A DNA stretch of 64,000 bases, from assembly GCA_051984675.1 (NCBI GenBank), contig JBPYFK010000085.1, forward strand, positions 1-64,000, in the 5' to 3' direction. Below are positions 16,311 to 24,698 of this stretch, piece by piece. The notes below the pieces were generated by a model. It was not told where the DNA came from. It did not search any database and saw only the letters and a program-made list of their open reading frames with translations. The position numbers and the translations under genes are program-made. Positions within the stretch are counted from its first letter, which is position 1, and each line of letters begins with the position of its first letter. Source of the DNA: JBPYFK01 sp051984675 (lineage in GTDB: Bacteria > Actinomycetota > Actinomycetes > Mycobacteriales > Pseudonocardiaceae).

Positions 16311-18985
16311 GCCCTACCCCCGTTCCACTGTGGGCCGCCCGGATGGGGTCCGTTCGCATGGGGTCCGTTGGAGCGCGAGCCGTCCGGGCTGGTTCCCGGT
16401 TCCCATGCCGCTGTTCCGTTCGGCGCCGCTGTTCCGTCCGGTACTGCTGCTCCGTTCGGCACTGCCACGGCCCGCTCGCGGTCGGGCTGTTCGACGGGTA
16501 CGGCCGACACGCGGACGAGCGAGCCGTGCGTGGCCCGGAGAGCGCGCTGCACCTTCGACGGCCCCGAGTTCCCGGGCAGCCACACCACGCCGTCCGGCAT
16601 GTCGACGACCTCGCCGCCCAGCCGGATCGCACCGGCGTCCGTGCGGATCTCGACGTCACCGATGGGAATCTGGCCGTCCCGTTCGGGCACGTCGAGCCCG
16701 ATGCTCTGGGCGGTCACGGGTGAGAGACGCGCGACTGGCGAGCGGGCCGTTCCCGCGAGGTGCGGTTCGTCGTCCTGCAATGACCCGTTGTCCAGCAAGT
16801 GCCGCCAGGTCGCGAGGACCGCCTGACCGGGGCCGGGTTCGGCGGGTTGCGGTAGGGGCACGTCCGGGTCCGGTCCGGCCGGGCCCTGGTGGATGCCGAC
16901 CCGGCCGAAGTCGCCCGTTGCCGCCGCCGGGGTCTGGGTGAACAGATCGCAGTCCATCTCCACCGCGAGCGTGTCCAGCACCCGGCAGTCAGGCACCGCC
17001 CCGGTACCGTCGATGGTGGTCTGGAACTCCCGGCGCCGGCCCTCCCAGTCCAGGTAGGTACCGGCTTTCTCAACGGTCGGCGCGACGGGGAGCACCACGT
17101 TGGCGTATCGCGTGACGGCGCTCGGGCGCATCTCCAGACTCACCACGAACCCGGCTTGGCTCAGCGCCCGCTCGGCCAGGTCAGGGTCTGGCAGGTCGGC
17201 CGGATCGACGCCGCCCACCACGAGCGCGGAAAGACCGCCCTCAGCGGCAGCATGCAGGATGTCGGTGCACTCGCGTCCGGGCGTCTCCGGCAACGCACCC
17301 CGTTCCAGGCCCCACGCGCGCTCGACGTGCTCGCGCGCGGAAGCATCGATCACCGGCCAGCCCCCCGGCAGCAGCGTCGGAAGTGCGCCGGCCTCCACCG
17401 CACCACGCTCGCCCGCGCGGCGCGGAATCCACGCGATCCGCGCGCCAGTCCGCTCGGAGAGCCGCAGCGCGGCGCTGAACAGGCCCGGTACCTGCGCGGC
17501 CCGTTCGCCCAGCAGCAGGACCGACCCCTCCCGTCGCAGCAGCTCGTCCACCTCGGACGGAATTTCGTCCATTGTGGACGCTTCAGCGCCCGGGAGGCAC
17601 CGCAGCAGCCCACCGGAACGGATCGTCGTTCCCTCACCGACGATCCGGGTCGTCTTCTCCACCCCGGGCGAGTTCCACTGTCCCATGTGGAACACCTGTG
17701 TCCCGCCCTTGCGTGCGGCTTTGCGCAGCCGCAGGAAGACGATCGGGGACTCTTCCTCGGGTTCGAACGCCACGCACAGCACAGCCGGCGCCGACTCCAG
17801 GTCCGCGTAGGTCACCGAGCCCGTATCAGGAGAGGTGCCGACCACGCGCGCGGCCAGAAAGTCCAGCTCCTCCCGCGAATGCGGGCGTGCACGGAAGTCG
17901 ATGTCGTTGGTGCGCAAGGCGATCCGGGCGAACTTCGCGTACGCGTAGGCATCCTCGACGGTGACCCGGCCACCCGGCAGAACGCCGACGCCACGGCGGT
18001 CACGGGCCTTCGTCAGCCCCTCGGAGGCGACGCTGAGCGCCTCGGTCCACGACGCCGGGCGCAGCTCACCGCTGGCGGAATCCCGGACCATCGGCCTGGT
18101 CAGCCGGTCCGACGCGGCCGCGTAGCGGAACGCGAACCGCCCTTTGTCGCACGACCACTCCTCGTTGACCTCCGGGTCGTCCCCGGCCAGCCGGCGCATC
18201 ACCTTGCCGCGCCGCCAGTCGGTGCGCATCGAGCAGCCGGACGCACAGTGCTCGCACACGCCCGGCGTGGACATGAGGTCGAACGGCCGCGACCGGAACC
18301 GGTACGCGGCGCTGGTCAGCGCCCCCACCGGGCAGATCTGGATGGTGTTGCCGGAGAAGTACGACTGGAACGGCTGTTGCTCGGCGATGCCGACCTGCTG
18401 CAACGCGCCGCGTTCCAGCAGCTCGATGAACGGGTCACCGGCGATCTGCTTGGAGAACCGGGTGCACCGCTGGCACAGCACGCACCGCTCCCGGTCCAGC
18501 AGGATCTGCGTCGAGATCGCGATCGGCTTCGGGAAGGTGCGCTTCACGTCCACGAACCGGGAATCCGCGCGCCCGTGCTTGAGCGCCTGGTTCTGCAGCG
18601 GGCACTCGCCGCCCTTGTCGCAGATCGGGCAGTCCAACGGGTGGTTGATCAGCAGCAGCTCCATGACGCCCTGCTGCGCCTTGTCCGCCACCGGTGACGT
18701 CTTCTGCGTGCGCACCACCATGCCGTCGGCGACGGTCAGCGTGCACGACGCCTGCGGTTTGGGCATCGGCCGACCGTTCACCTCGACCTCGACCAGGCAC
18801 TGGCGGCACGCACCGGCGGGGTCCAGCAGGGGGTGGTCGCAGAACCTCGGGATCGTGATCCCCATCCGCTCGGCGGTGCGGATCACCAACTCACCCTTGG
18901 GCGCATCCACCTCGACGCCGTCGATGGTCAGGCGGACGTAACCCTCCGGCACGGGACGGGTCTCTGCTTCTGGTGCAACGGTCAT
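16307..18985 (-). CDS. nuoG: NADH-quinone oxidoreductase subunit G with low-complexity C-terminus
   Basis: 892-residue iron-sulfur subunit. N-terminal 2Fe-2S ferredoxin domain (FCDHPLLDPAGACRQCLVEV), then CPICDKGGECPLQN, then a 4Fe-4S pair (ERCVLCQRCTRFSKQI), then a molybdopterin-like domain opening with CEHCASGCSMRTDWRRGKVM (cluster N7-type cysteines). The last ~55 residues, after VPVEQPDRERAVAVPNG, are an Ala/Pro/Asn/Gly-rich run of near-repeats (AVPDGTAAPNGTAA, SNGPHANGPHPGGP) not part of any known domain. Overlaps nuoF by 4 bp. Confidence 0.96.
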   Translation of the reverse strand: MTVAPEAETRPVPEGYVRLTIDGVEVDAPKGELVIRTAERMGITIPRFCDHPLLDPAGACRQCLVEVEVNGRPMPKPQASCTLTVADGMVVRTQKTSPVADKAQQGVMELLLINHPLDCPICDKGGECPLQNQALKHGRADSRFVDVKRTFPKPIAISTQILLDRERCVLCQRCTRFSKQIAGDPFIELLERGALQQVGIAEQQPFQSYFSGNTIQICPVGALTSAAYRFRSRPFDLMSTPGVCEHCASGCSMRTDWRRGKVMRRLAGDDPEVNEEWSCDKGRFAFRYAAASDRLTRPMVRDSASGELRPASWTEALSVASEGLTKARDRRGVGVLPGGRVTVEDAYAYAKFARIALRTNDIDFRARPHSREELDFLAARVVGTSPDTGSVTYADLESAPAVLCVAFEPEEESPIVFLRLRKAARKGGTQVFHMGQWNSPGVEKTTRIVGEGTTIRSGGLLRCLPGAEASTMDEIPSEVDELLRREGSVLLLGERAAQVPGLFSAALRLSERTGARIAWIPRRAGERGAVEAGALPTLLPGGWPVIDASAREHVERAWGLERGALPETPGRECTDILHAAAEGGLSALVVGGVDPADLPDPDLAERALSQAGFVVSLEMRPSAVTRYANVVLPVAPTVEKAGTYLDWEGRRREFQTTIDGTGAVPDCRVLDTLAVEMDCDLFTQTPAAATGDFGRVGIHQGPAGPDPDVPLPQPAEPGPGQAVLATWRHLLDNGSLQDDEPHLAGTARSPVARLSPVTAQSIGLDVPERDGQIPIGDVEIRTDAGAIRLGGEVVDMPDGVVWLPGNSGPSKVQRALRATHGSLVRVSAVPVEQPDRERAVAVPNGAAVPDGTAAPNGTAAWEPGTSPDGSRSNGPHANGPHPGGPQWNGGRA

Positions 18986-20337
18986 CGCCCTGCTCCCACG
19001 ATCGTCGCTGCTCCTACCAATGCGGGTTCATCCGGCTGGGCGTCACCGCGACGGTTGCGCTCGCACAGCGCGAGGAACTCGTCCCGGAAGTACTTGATGC
19101 CACTGGTGATCGGGCTGACCGCGCCGTCGGCGAGCGCGCAGAACGAGCGCCCCAGGATGTTGTCGCAGACGTCGAGGAGGGTGTCGATGTCGGACTCGGT
19201 GCCCCGACCTTCGACCATGCGCTCCAGCACCTGCGCCAGCCAGAAGCAGCCCTCCCGGCACGGCGTGCACTTGCCGCACGACTCGTGCTCGTAGAACTGG
19301 GTCCACTTCAGCACCGCCCACGGCACGGAGACGGTCTCGTTGAAGATCATCAGCGCCGTGGTGCCGAGCATCGAGCCGGCCTCGGCCGCGCCCTCGAAAT
19401 CCAGCGGGATGTCCAGGTGCTCGGCGGTGAACAGCGGGGTCGACGAGCCGCCCGGCGTCCAGAACTTCAACGGGACGCCGTCCTTCATGCCCCCGGCGAG
19501 GTCCAGCAGCTCGCGCAGGGTGGTGCCCAGTGGCGCCTCGTACTGGCCGGGCTTCTCGACGTGCCCGGACAGCGAGAAGATCTTCGGTCCTGGCGACTTC
19601 TCCCGACCCATGGTGCGGAACCAGTCCGAACCGCCGTTGACGATGAAGGGCACCGACGCGATCGTCTCGACGTTGTTCACCGTCGTCGGGCACGCGTACA
19701 GGCCGGCCTGCGCCGGGAACGGCGGCTTCAACCGGGGCTGGCCGCGCTTGCCTTCCAGCGAATCCAGCAGCGCGGTCTCCTCACCGCAGATGTAGGCACC
19801 CGCTCCCGCGTGCACGACGATGTCCAGGTCGAAACCGGAGCCGAGGATGTCCGTGCCGAGGTAGCCGGCCGCGTACGCCTCGCGCACGGCGTGGTTGAGC
19901 CGACGGATGCAGTGCAGGGCCTCGCCGCGCACGTAGATCATGCACGTGTTGGCACGCATCGCGTAGCTGGCGATGATGCAGCCTTCGATCAGCGAATGCG
20001 GGTCGGCCATCATCAGCGGGACGTCCTTGCAGGTCCCCGGCTCGCCCTCGTCAGCGTTGATCACCAGGTAGTGCGGCTTGCTCGGCTCCTTGGGCATGAA
20101 GCTCCACTTGAGACCGGCCGGGAACCCCGCGCCACCGCGCCCGCGCAGGCCCGCGTTCTTCACCAGCTCGATGAGCTGGTCCGGGTGCGCGCGCAACGCC
20201 TTGCGCAGCGCGGTGTAACCCTCAAGCTGCTCGTAGGTGCGCAGCGTCCACGACGTTGGCGAGAGCCAACGCTTGGTGAGGACCGGCGTCAGCGGGCTGA
20301 CGTCACGGTCGGCACCGGTTGTGGTCACGTCGGTCAT
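18982..20337 (-). CDS. nuoF: NADH-quinone oxidoreductase subunit F (NADH/FMN site)
   Basis: 451-residue subunit that binds NADH, FMN and cluster N3. Motifs: GRGGAGFPAGLKWSFMP (nucleotide binding), GAGAYICGEETALLDSLEG (FMN/NADH), and ESCGKCTPCREG (three of four N3 cysteines, the fourth in LGRSFCALADGA). Nothing unusual in length. Followed by nuoG with a 4-bp overlap and preceded by nuoE with a 10-bp gap. Confidence 0.97.
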   Translation of the reverse strand: MTDVTTTGADRDVSPLTPVLTKRWLSPTSWTLRTYEQLEGYTALRKALRAHPDQLIELVKNAGLRGRGGAGFPAGLKWSFMPKEPSKPHYLVINADEGEPGTCKDVPLMMADPHSLIEGCIIASYAMRANTCMIYVRGEALHCIRRLNHAVREAYAAGYLGTDILGSGFDLDIVVHAGAGAYICGEETALLDSLEGKRGQPRLKPPFPAQAGLYACPTTVNNVETIASVPFIVNGGSDWFRTMGREKSPGPKIFSLSGHVEKPGQYEAPLGTTLRELLDLAGGMKDGVPLKFWTPGGSSTPLFTAEHLDIPLDFEGAAEAGSMLGTTALMIFNETVSVPWAVLKWTQFYEHESCGKCTPCREGCFWLAQVLERMVEGRGTESDIDTLLDVCDNILGRSFCALADGAVSPITSGIKYFRDEFLALCERNRRGDAQPDEPALVGAATIVGAGR

Positions 20338-20347
20338 GCCCCACCCC

Positions 20348-21112
20348 TCACTTCTTCTCCGGCAGCGGCGGGAGTTCGGCGTCTTCGGGCATCGGCGGCG
20401 CGGTCCAGCCGCGCTCGTTGGCCATCCGCGCGCCGCGCACCGTCTCCGTCGAGTCGGTCGGACCGGCCACCTCGGCGTCCAGCTCGTCGAAGAAGCCGGC
20501 CAGCTCGCGCGAGACCGTGCGGAAGTCGGTCAGCGGTGCTCCGCGCGTCGGCGCCGGCTTCTCGCCGCGCTGCAACGCCCGCACCAGCTCCAGCGCCTTC
20601 TCCGGCGTCTGGTTGTCGTAGAACTCGTAGTTGACCTGCAACACCGGGCCGTAGTCGCACGCGGCGAGACACTCGGCGTGCTCCAGGGTCACCGACCCCG
20701 GCTCGCCGGGAGTGCCGGCGGTTTCCTCGTGCCCGACGCCCAAGTGCTCGCGGAGCTTCGCGTAGATCGCGTCCCCACCCAGCGCCGCGCAGAGGGTGTT
20801 GGTGCACACGCTGACCAGGTGCTGGCCGCAGGGCTTGCGCTTGTACATCGTGTAGAAGGTGGCGACGGCGCTAACCTCCGCGGTGGACAGCGCCAGCTGC
20901 TCGGCGCAGAACTCGATGCCCGCCGTGGTCACGCACCCCTGCACGGACTGCACGAGGTGCAGCAGGGGCAGCAGCGCTGACCGGGGTTCCGGGTAGCGCG
21001 CGATGATCCGCTCGGCGTCGGCCCGCACGTCGTCGCCGAACACCGCACGGGTGTCCACCGGCTCGTGCACGACGGCTTCCGAACTGCGCGTGTAGTCGAA
21101 CTGCTCTGTCAT
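20348..21112 (-). CDS. nuoE: NADH-quinone oxidoreductase subunit E
   Basis: 254 residues, thioredoxin-like subunit with the N1a 2Fe-2S cluster: SVCTNTLCAALGG and HAECLAACDYGP supply the four cysteines. LVQSVQGCVTTAGIEFCAEQ is the helical N-terminal domain. A C-terminal extension of about 70 residues, after EKALELVRALQRGEKPAPTR, is also typical of actinobacterial NuoE. ATG start, one base after the nuoD stop codon region. Confidence 0.96.
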   Translation of the reverse strand: MTEQFDYTRSSEAVVHEPVDTRAVFGDDVRADAERIIARYPEPRSALLPLLHLVQSVQGCVTTAGIEFCAEQLALSTAEVSAVATFYTMYKRKPCGQHLVSVCTNTLCAALGGDAIYAKLREHLGVGHEETAGTPGEPGSVTLEHAECLAACDYGPVLQVNYEFYDNQTPEKALELVRALQRGEKPAPTRGAPLTDFRTVSRELAGFFDELDAEVAGPTDSTETVRGARMANERGWTAPPMPEDAELPPLPEKK

Positions 21113-21113
21113 C

Positions 21114-22535
21114 TCAGCGATCCACCCCGCCCATCACCGGGTCGATCGAGGCCACGGCGGCGATCACGTCCGCGACCAGCCCGCCCTCGGTCATCGCCGG
21201 CATCGCTTGCAGGTTCACGAAACTCGGTTCGCGCACGTGCACCCGCATCGGGCGGGTGCCGCCGTCGGAAACCAGGTGGTAGCCGAGTTCGCCACGCGGC
21301 GACTCCACCGGCACGTACACCTGCCCCGGCGGCACGTCGAAGCCCTCGGTCACCAGCTTGAAGTGGTGGATCAGCGACTCCATCGACTGACCCATGATCT
21401 TGCGGACATACTCCAGCGAGTTGCCCATGCCATCCGGGCCGATGGTCAGCTGCGCCGGCCAGGCGATCTTCTTGTCCTCCACCATCACCGGCCCGGGCTC
21501 CAGCCTGTCCACGCACTGGCGGATGATCCGCAGCGACTGGTGCATCTCCTCCAGCCGCAGCAGATACCGGGCATAGCAGTCGGCGTCGGTGCTGGTGGGC
21601 ACCTCGAAGTCGAGCTCGTCGTAGCCGAGGTACGGGTCGATCTTGCGCAGGTCCCACGCCAGGCCGGCGGACCGCAGCATCGGTCCGGTCACGCCCAGCT
21701 CCAGACAGGCGTCCAGCGGCAGGTAGCCGACCTTCTGCAGCCGCTGCTTCCAGATCGGCTGACCCGTGAACAGCTTGTCGTAGTCCGGGAGACGTTTGTC
21801 CATCACCTTGATGAAGTCCAGGATCTTCTCCCGGTAGCCTTCAGGCAGGTCCTGCGCGACACCGCCGGGTCGGATGAAAGCGTGGTTCATCCGCAGGCCG
21901 GTGAGGAACTCCAGCAGGTGCAGGACTTCCTCGCGCTCCCGGAAGCCGTAGGTCATGCCGGTGGACGCCCCGATCTCCATCGCGCCGGTGGCCAGGAACA
22001 CCAGGTGCGAGGAGATCCGGTTCAGCTCCATCAGCAGAATGCGGATGGTCTGCGCCCGCTTCGGTGCCTCGATCCCCAGCAGCTTCTCGGTGGCCATGCA
22101 GTAGGCCGCCTCGTTGTACAGCGGCGCGAGGTAGTCCATCCGCGTCACGAACGTGACGCCCTGCGTCCACGTGCGGTATTCGCAGTTCTTCTCGATACCG
22201 GTGTGCAGGTAACCGATGACCGAGCGAGCCGTGACGACGGTCTCGCCCTCCAACTCCAGCACCAGGCGCAGCACGCCGTGCGTCGACGGGTGCTGCGGCC
22301 CCAGGTTGATGACGACGCGCTCGTCACCTTCGGTCTCCTCGACGAAATCCCCCCAGTCGCCGCCAGTGACCGTGTACACCCGCCCCTCGGTGGTCTCGCG
22401 CGACGTCGCGGCGTACGGATCGTGCCCAACGCCATCGGGCGCAGGGCCATCGGGCGCAGGGCCATCGGGCGCGGGACCACCGTGCACGGGTCCAGCACCG
22501 GTCGCGCCACGACCGGTCGCGGTGGTGTTGGTCAT
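21114..22535 (-). CDS. nuoD: NADH-quinone oxidoreductase subunit D with pentapeptide-repeat N-terminus
   Basis: 473 residues, the 49-kDa quinone-site subunit. Core markers: INLGPQHPSTHGVLRLVLEL, YLHTGIEKNCEYRTWTQGVT, and SPRGELGYHLVSDGGTRPMR. Before the core lies an N-terminal extension of about 60 residues that includes three perfect GPAPD pentapeptide copies (residues 20-34), encoded by a 15-bp DNA tandem repeat. The usual family starts close to the core. The ATG at 22535 is the only reasonable start in the 55-bp gap after nuoC. Confidence 0.95.
   Translation of the reverse strand: MTNTTATGRGATGAGPVHGGPAPDGPAPDGPAPDGVGHDPYAATSRETTEGRVYTVTGGDWGDFVEETEGDERVVINLGPQHPSTHGVLRLVLELEGETVVTARSVIGYLHTGIEKNCEYRTWTQGVTFVTRMDYLAPLYNEAAYCMATEKLLGIEAPKRAQTIRILLMELNRISSHLVFLATGAMEIGASTGMTYGFREREEVLHLLEFLTGLRMNHAFIRPGGVAQDLPEGYREKILDFIKVMDKRLPDYDKLFTGQPIWKQRLQKVGYLPLDACLELGVTGPMLRSAGLAWDLRKIDPYLGYDELDFEVPTSTDADCYARYLLRLEEMHQSLRIIRQCVDRLEPGPVMVEDKKIAWPAQLTIGPDGMGNSLEYVRKIMGQSMESLIHHFKLVTEGFDVPPGQVYVPVESPRGELGYHLVSDGGTRPMRVHVREPSFVNLQAMPAMTEGGLVADVIAAVASIDPVMGGVDR
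22431..22475. repeat. 15-bp tandem repeat inside nuoD (3 copies)
   Basis: GCCATCGGGCGCAGG repeats three times with period 15 (last copy with a one-base change), encoding GPAPD repeats in the NuoD N-terminal extension. Seen directly; period divisible by three keeps frame. Confidence 0.9.
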
Positions 22536-22590
22536 CAGCTCCGCCCTCCTCTCGGCCTACTGCCGTACGACTCGCAGCGCCTCAGACGCG

Positions 22591-23370
22591 TCACGTGTAA
22601 GCCCGGCGCTGGTCGGGCGGTGGCACTTCGGCACCCTTGTACTCCACCGGTATCCCGCCGAGCGGGTAGTCCTTGCGCTGCGGATGGCCGTCCCAGTCGT
22701 CCGGCATGAGAATCCGGGTCAGCGCGGGATGGCCGTCGTAGACGATGCCGAACATGTCCCACGCCTCCCGCTCCTGGAAGTCCGCGGTCGGGTAGACACC
22801 GACGACGCTCGGCACGTGCGGATCGTCGACCTCCACCGCCACCTCAACGCGAATGCGGCGCCGGTAGGTCATCGACGTGAGGTGGTAGACCGAGTGCAAC
22901 CGCTGCGGCACGCCCTCGCCATAGTCCACACCGGACACCGAGCTGCACAGCTCGAACCGCAAGGACGGATCGTCCCGCAAGGCCCGGCACGTTTCGACGA
23001 GATGCTCCCGACGCACGTAGAACGTGATCTCGCCACGGTCCACAGTCACCTGGAGCACCGCCTCCACCGGCACGTCCCGGTCCCGCAGCGCCGCGAGCAG
23101 GTTGTCCGCGACCTCGTCGAACCAGCCGCCATACGGCCGCTCCGCGGCTGGCGGGACGTACGCGGGCAACCGCAGCCCCCCATAGCCCGAGGTGTCCCCG
23201 GTGCCCCTGACACCGAACATCCCCTTGCGGGCGTGGCCAGCGACAATCGGCTCCCGCGGCTTCTCCAGCGCGCCCTGCCGGTCCGAACCCTGCTCGTCTG
23301 GCCCCTGCTCGTTGGGCCCGTGCTCGGTTGGCCCGTGTTCGTTGGACGACGTTCCGGTCATCGGACTCAC
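22591..23370 (-). CDS. nuoC: NADH-quinone oxidoreductase subunit C with pentapeptide-repeat N-terminus
   Basis: 259 residues, 30-kDa subunit linking NuoB and NuoD. Core signature REAWDMFGIVYDGHP and DWDGHPQRKDYPLGG. An N-terminal extension of about 40 residues includes degenerate five-residue repeats EHGPT-EHGPN-EQGPD-EQGSD (residues 11-30), similar in period to those of NuoD. The start overlaps the nuoB stop by 4 bp, which supports the extension being translated. Confidence 0.95.
   Translation of the reverse strand: MSPMTGTSSNEHGPTEHGPNEQGPDEQGSDRQGALEKPREPIVAGHARKGMFGVRGTGDTSGYGGLRLPAYVPPAAERPYGGWFDEVADNLLAALRDRDVPVEAVLQVTVDRGEITFYVRREHLVETCRALRDDPSLRFELCSSVSGVDYGEGVPQRLHSVYHLTSMTYRRRIRVEVAVEVDDPHVPSVVGVYPTADFQEREAWDMFGIVYDGHPALTRILMPDDWDGHPQRKDYPLGGIPVEYKGAEVPPPDQRRAYT
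23272..23340. repeat. Degenerate 15-bp tandem repeat inside nuoC
   Basis: Four to five copies of a 15-bp unit (TGCTCGTTGGGCCCG-like on the plus strand) encode the EHGPT-type pentapeptides of NuoC. Copies have diverged more than those in nuoD. Confidence 0.75.
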
Positions 23371-24044
23371 CTACCCGCGCCAATCTCGTGGTTCCCGGCT
23401 GGGCCACCGGACTCGATTCCCGCTGCCCCCAGGTCGCCTTCGGCCCCGAGTTCCTGGCGCTGCGCCTCCTGCTGCCGCTGCGCACGCTTGCGCTGCGAGC
23501 GGTTCTTCGGCGCGTACCGCACCGACGACGGCACGAGCTCGGTGCGCTGACCGGCCTTCAGCTCTGCACGCTTCGGCCCCAGCGGCTCGTCCATGACCTT
23601 GGCGTGCAGCTTCAAGATGGCGTCCAGCAGCATCTCCGGCCGCGGCGGGCAGCCCGGCAGGTACATGTCCACCGGGACGACGTGGTCCACGCCCTGCACG
23701 ACCGCGTAGTTGTTGAACATGCCACCGCTGGAGGCACACACACCCATCGCCAGCACCCAACGCGGCTCCGGCATCTGGTCGTAGATCTGCCGCAGGACCG
23801 GGGCCATCTTGTTGGTCACCCGGCCGGCGACGATCATCAGATCCGCCTGCCGGGGAGTGGCGGAGAACCGTTCCATGCCGAACCGCGCGATGTCGTAACG
23901 GGAGCCGCCGACGGTCATCATCTCGATGGCGCAGCACGCCAGCCCGAAAGTCGCCGGCCACATCGACGTCTTCCGGGTCCAGTTGACCAACTTCTCCACA
24001 TTGGCCAGCAGGATGCCGCCCGGCAGCTTCTCCTCCAGCCCCAT
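23367..24044 (-). CDS. nuoB: NADH-quinone oxidoreductase subunit B (cluster N2)
   Basis: 225 residues when started at ATG 24044 (MGLEEKLPGGILLANVEKLV), which has GGAAGGAGT 6 nt upstream; the open frame extends 5' into nuoA spuriously. Cluster N2 ligands: GLACCAIEMM (tandem Cys), GVCASSGG and LPGCPPRPEML. After the core about 50 residues of charged, low-complexity tail follow (KNRSQRKRAQRQQEAQRQEL and onward), longer than in E. coli. Overlaps nuoC by 4 bp. Confidence 0.96.
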   Translation of the reverse strand: MGLEEKLPGGILLANVEKLVNWTRKTSMWPATFGLACCAIEMMTVGGSRYDIARFGMERFSATPRQADLMIVAGRVTNKMAPVLRQIYDQMPEPRWVLAMGVCASSGGMFNNYAVVQGVDHVVPVDMYLPGCPPRPEMLLDAILKLHAKVMDEPLGPKRAELKAGQRTELVPSSVRYAPKNRSQRKRAQRQQEAQRQELGAEGDLGAAGIESGGPAGNHEIGAGR

Positions 24045-24127
24045 CTCGCCACTCCTTCCACTGTCTTCGCTCCACCGCTGGGGTGGTGAAACTCCGGGTG
24101 AGCGCGAAGGCTTCGTAGGGCTAGTCG

Positions 24128-24493
24128 CTAGTTCCAATCCAGGCCGCCACGCCGCCACACGTAGGCGTAGGCGAATCCGACAGTGACGATGAACAGCACG
24201 ATCTCGACCACGCCGAACAGACCGAGCGCGCCGGCGGAGACCGCGAACGGGTAGAGGAAGACCATCTCGATGTCGAAGAGGATGAACAACATCGCGGTCA
24301 GGTAGTACGCGACCGGCATCCGGCCGCCACCGGTCACCGGCTGCGGTGACGGTTCGATGCCGCACTCGTAGGCGTCCAGCTTGGCCTTGTTGTAGCGGCG
24401 GGGGCCGATGAAGCCGGCGATCACCACCGAGAAGACGGCGAAACCGGCCGCAAGGGCGAACAACAGCACCAGAGGGACGTACGCGTCGAGCAC
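24128..24493 (-). CDS. nuoA: NADH-quinone oxidoreductase subunit A
   Basis: 121 residues, three TM helices, first gene of the nuo operon. Conserved loop KLDAYECGIEPSPQP (the Cys-containing quinone-site loop) and ILFDIEMVFLYPFAV in TM2. GTG start preceded by AGGAGGG. It follows a 205-bp gap that must hold the main operon promoter. Confidence 0.97.
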   Translation of the reverse strand: MLDAYVPLVLLFALAAGFAVFSVVIAGFIGPRRYNKAKLDAYECGIEPSPQPVTGGGRMPVAYYLTAMLFILFDIEMVFLYPFAVSAGALGLFGVVEIVLFIVTVGFAYAYVWRRGGLDWN

Positions 24494-24535
24494 CTCGCCT
24501 GCCCTCCTCTGTTCGCTCAGTGGGCTACTCCGTTG

Positions 24536-24561
24536 ACCCGGGACCAGCGTCAGTCCCGGGT
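24536..24561. promoter_or_regulatory. Hairpin in the nuo leader
   Basis: ACCCGGGAC and GTCCCGGGT, 9 bp each and perfectly complementary, around an 8-nt loop, 43 bp upstream of the nuoA start. No T-run follows, so it is not a typical terminator; it may be an RNA stability element or a protein-binding palindrome. Confidence 0.5.
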
Positions 24562-24635
24562 TCCTCGGCCCTGGGCGTCGCCACCCAACGCCGTTATGGG
24601 AGCACTCTATGCGTTCGTTCGTATCTGTTCCGTAG

Positions 24636-24649
24636 TGAGGTCAACCTAA
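24636..24649. promoter_or_regulatory. Imperfect palindrome in the nuoA upstream region
   Basis: TGAGGTCAACCTAA is identical to its reverse complement at 10 of 14 positions. It lies about 150 bp upstream of nuoA in the most AT-rich part of the gap, where a promoter is expected. It carries TTGACC on the minus strand, a possible -35 element. Binding factor unknown. Confidence 0.3.
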
Positions 24650-24698
24650 CTTTATGATTTGCCGCACACACTGCGGACATCTGACCAGACGGCGGCCA

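Noticed and set aside
24045..24365. N-terminal extension of NuoB into nuoA
   Set aside because: It runs antiparallel to no signal and overlaps the end of nuoA in another frame; ATG 24044 has a strong ribosome-binding site and the family N-terminus.
24636..24649. TTAGGTTGACCTCA read as an IdeR/DtxR iron box
   Set aside because: Only one half of the 19-bp iron-box consensus is present and the spacing is wrong.
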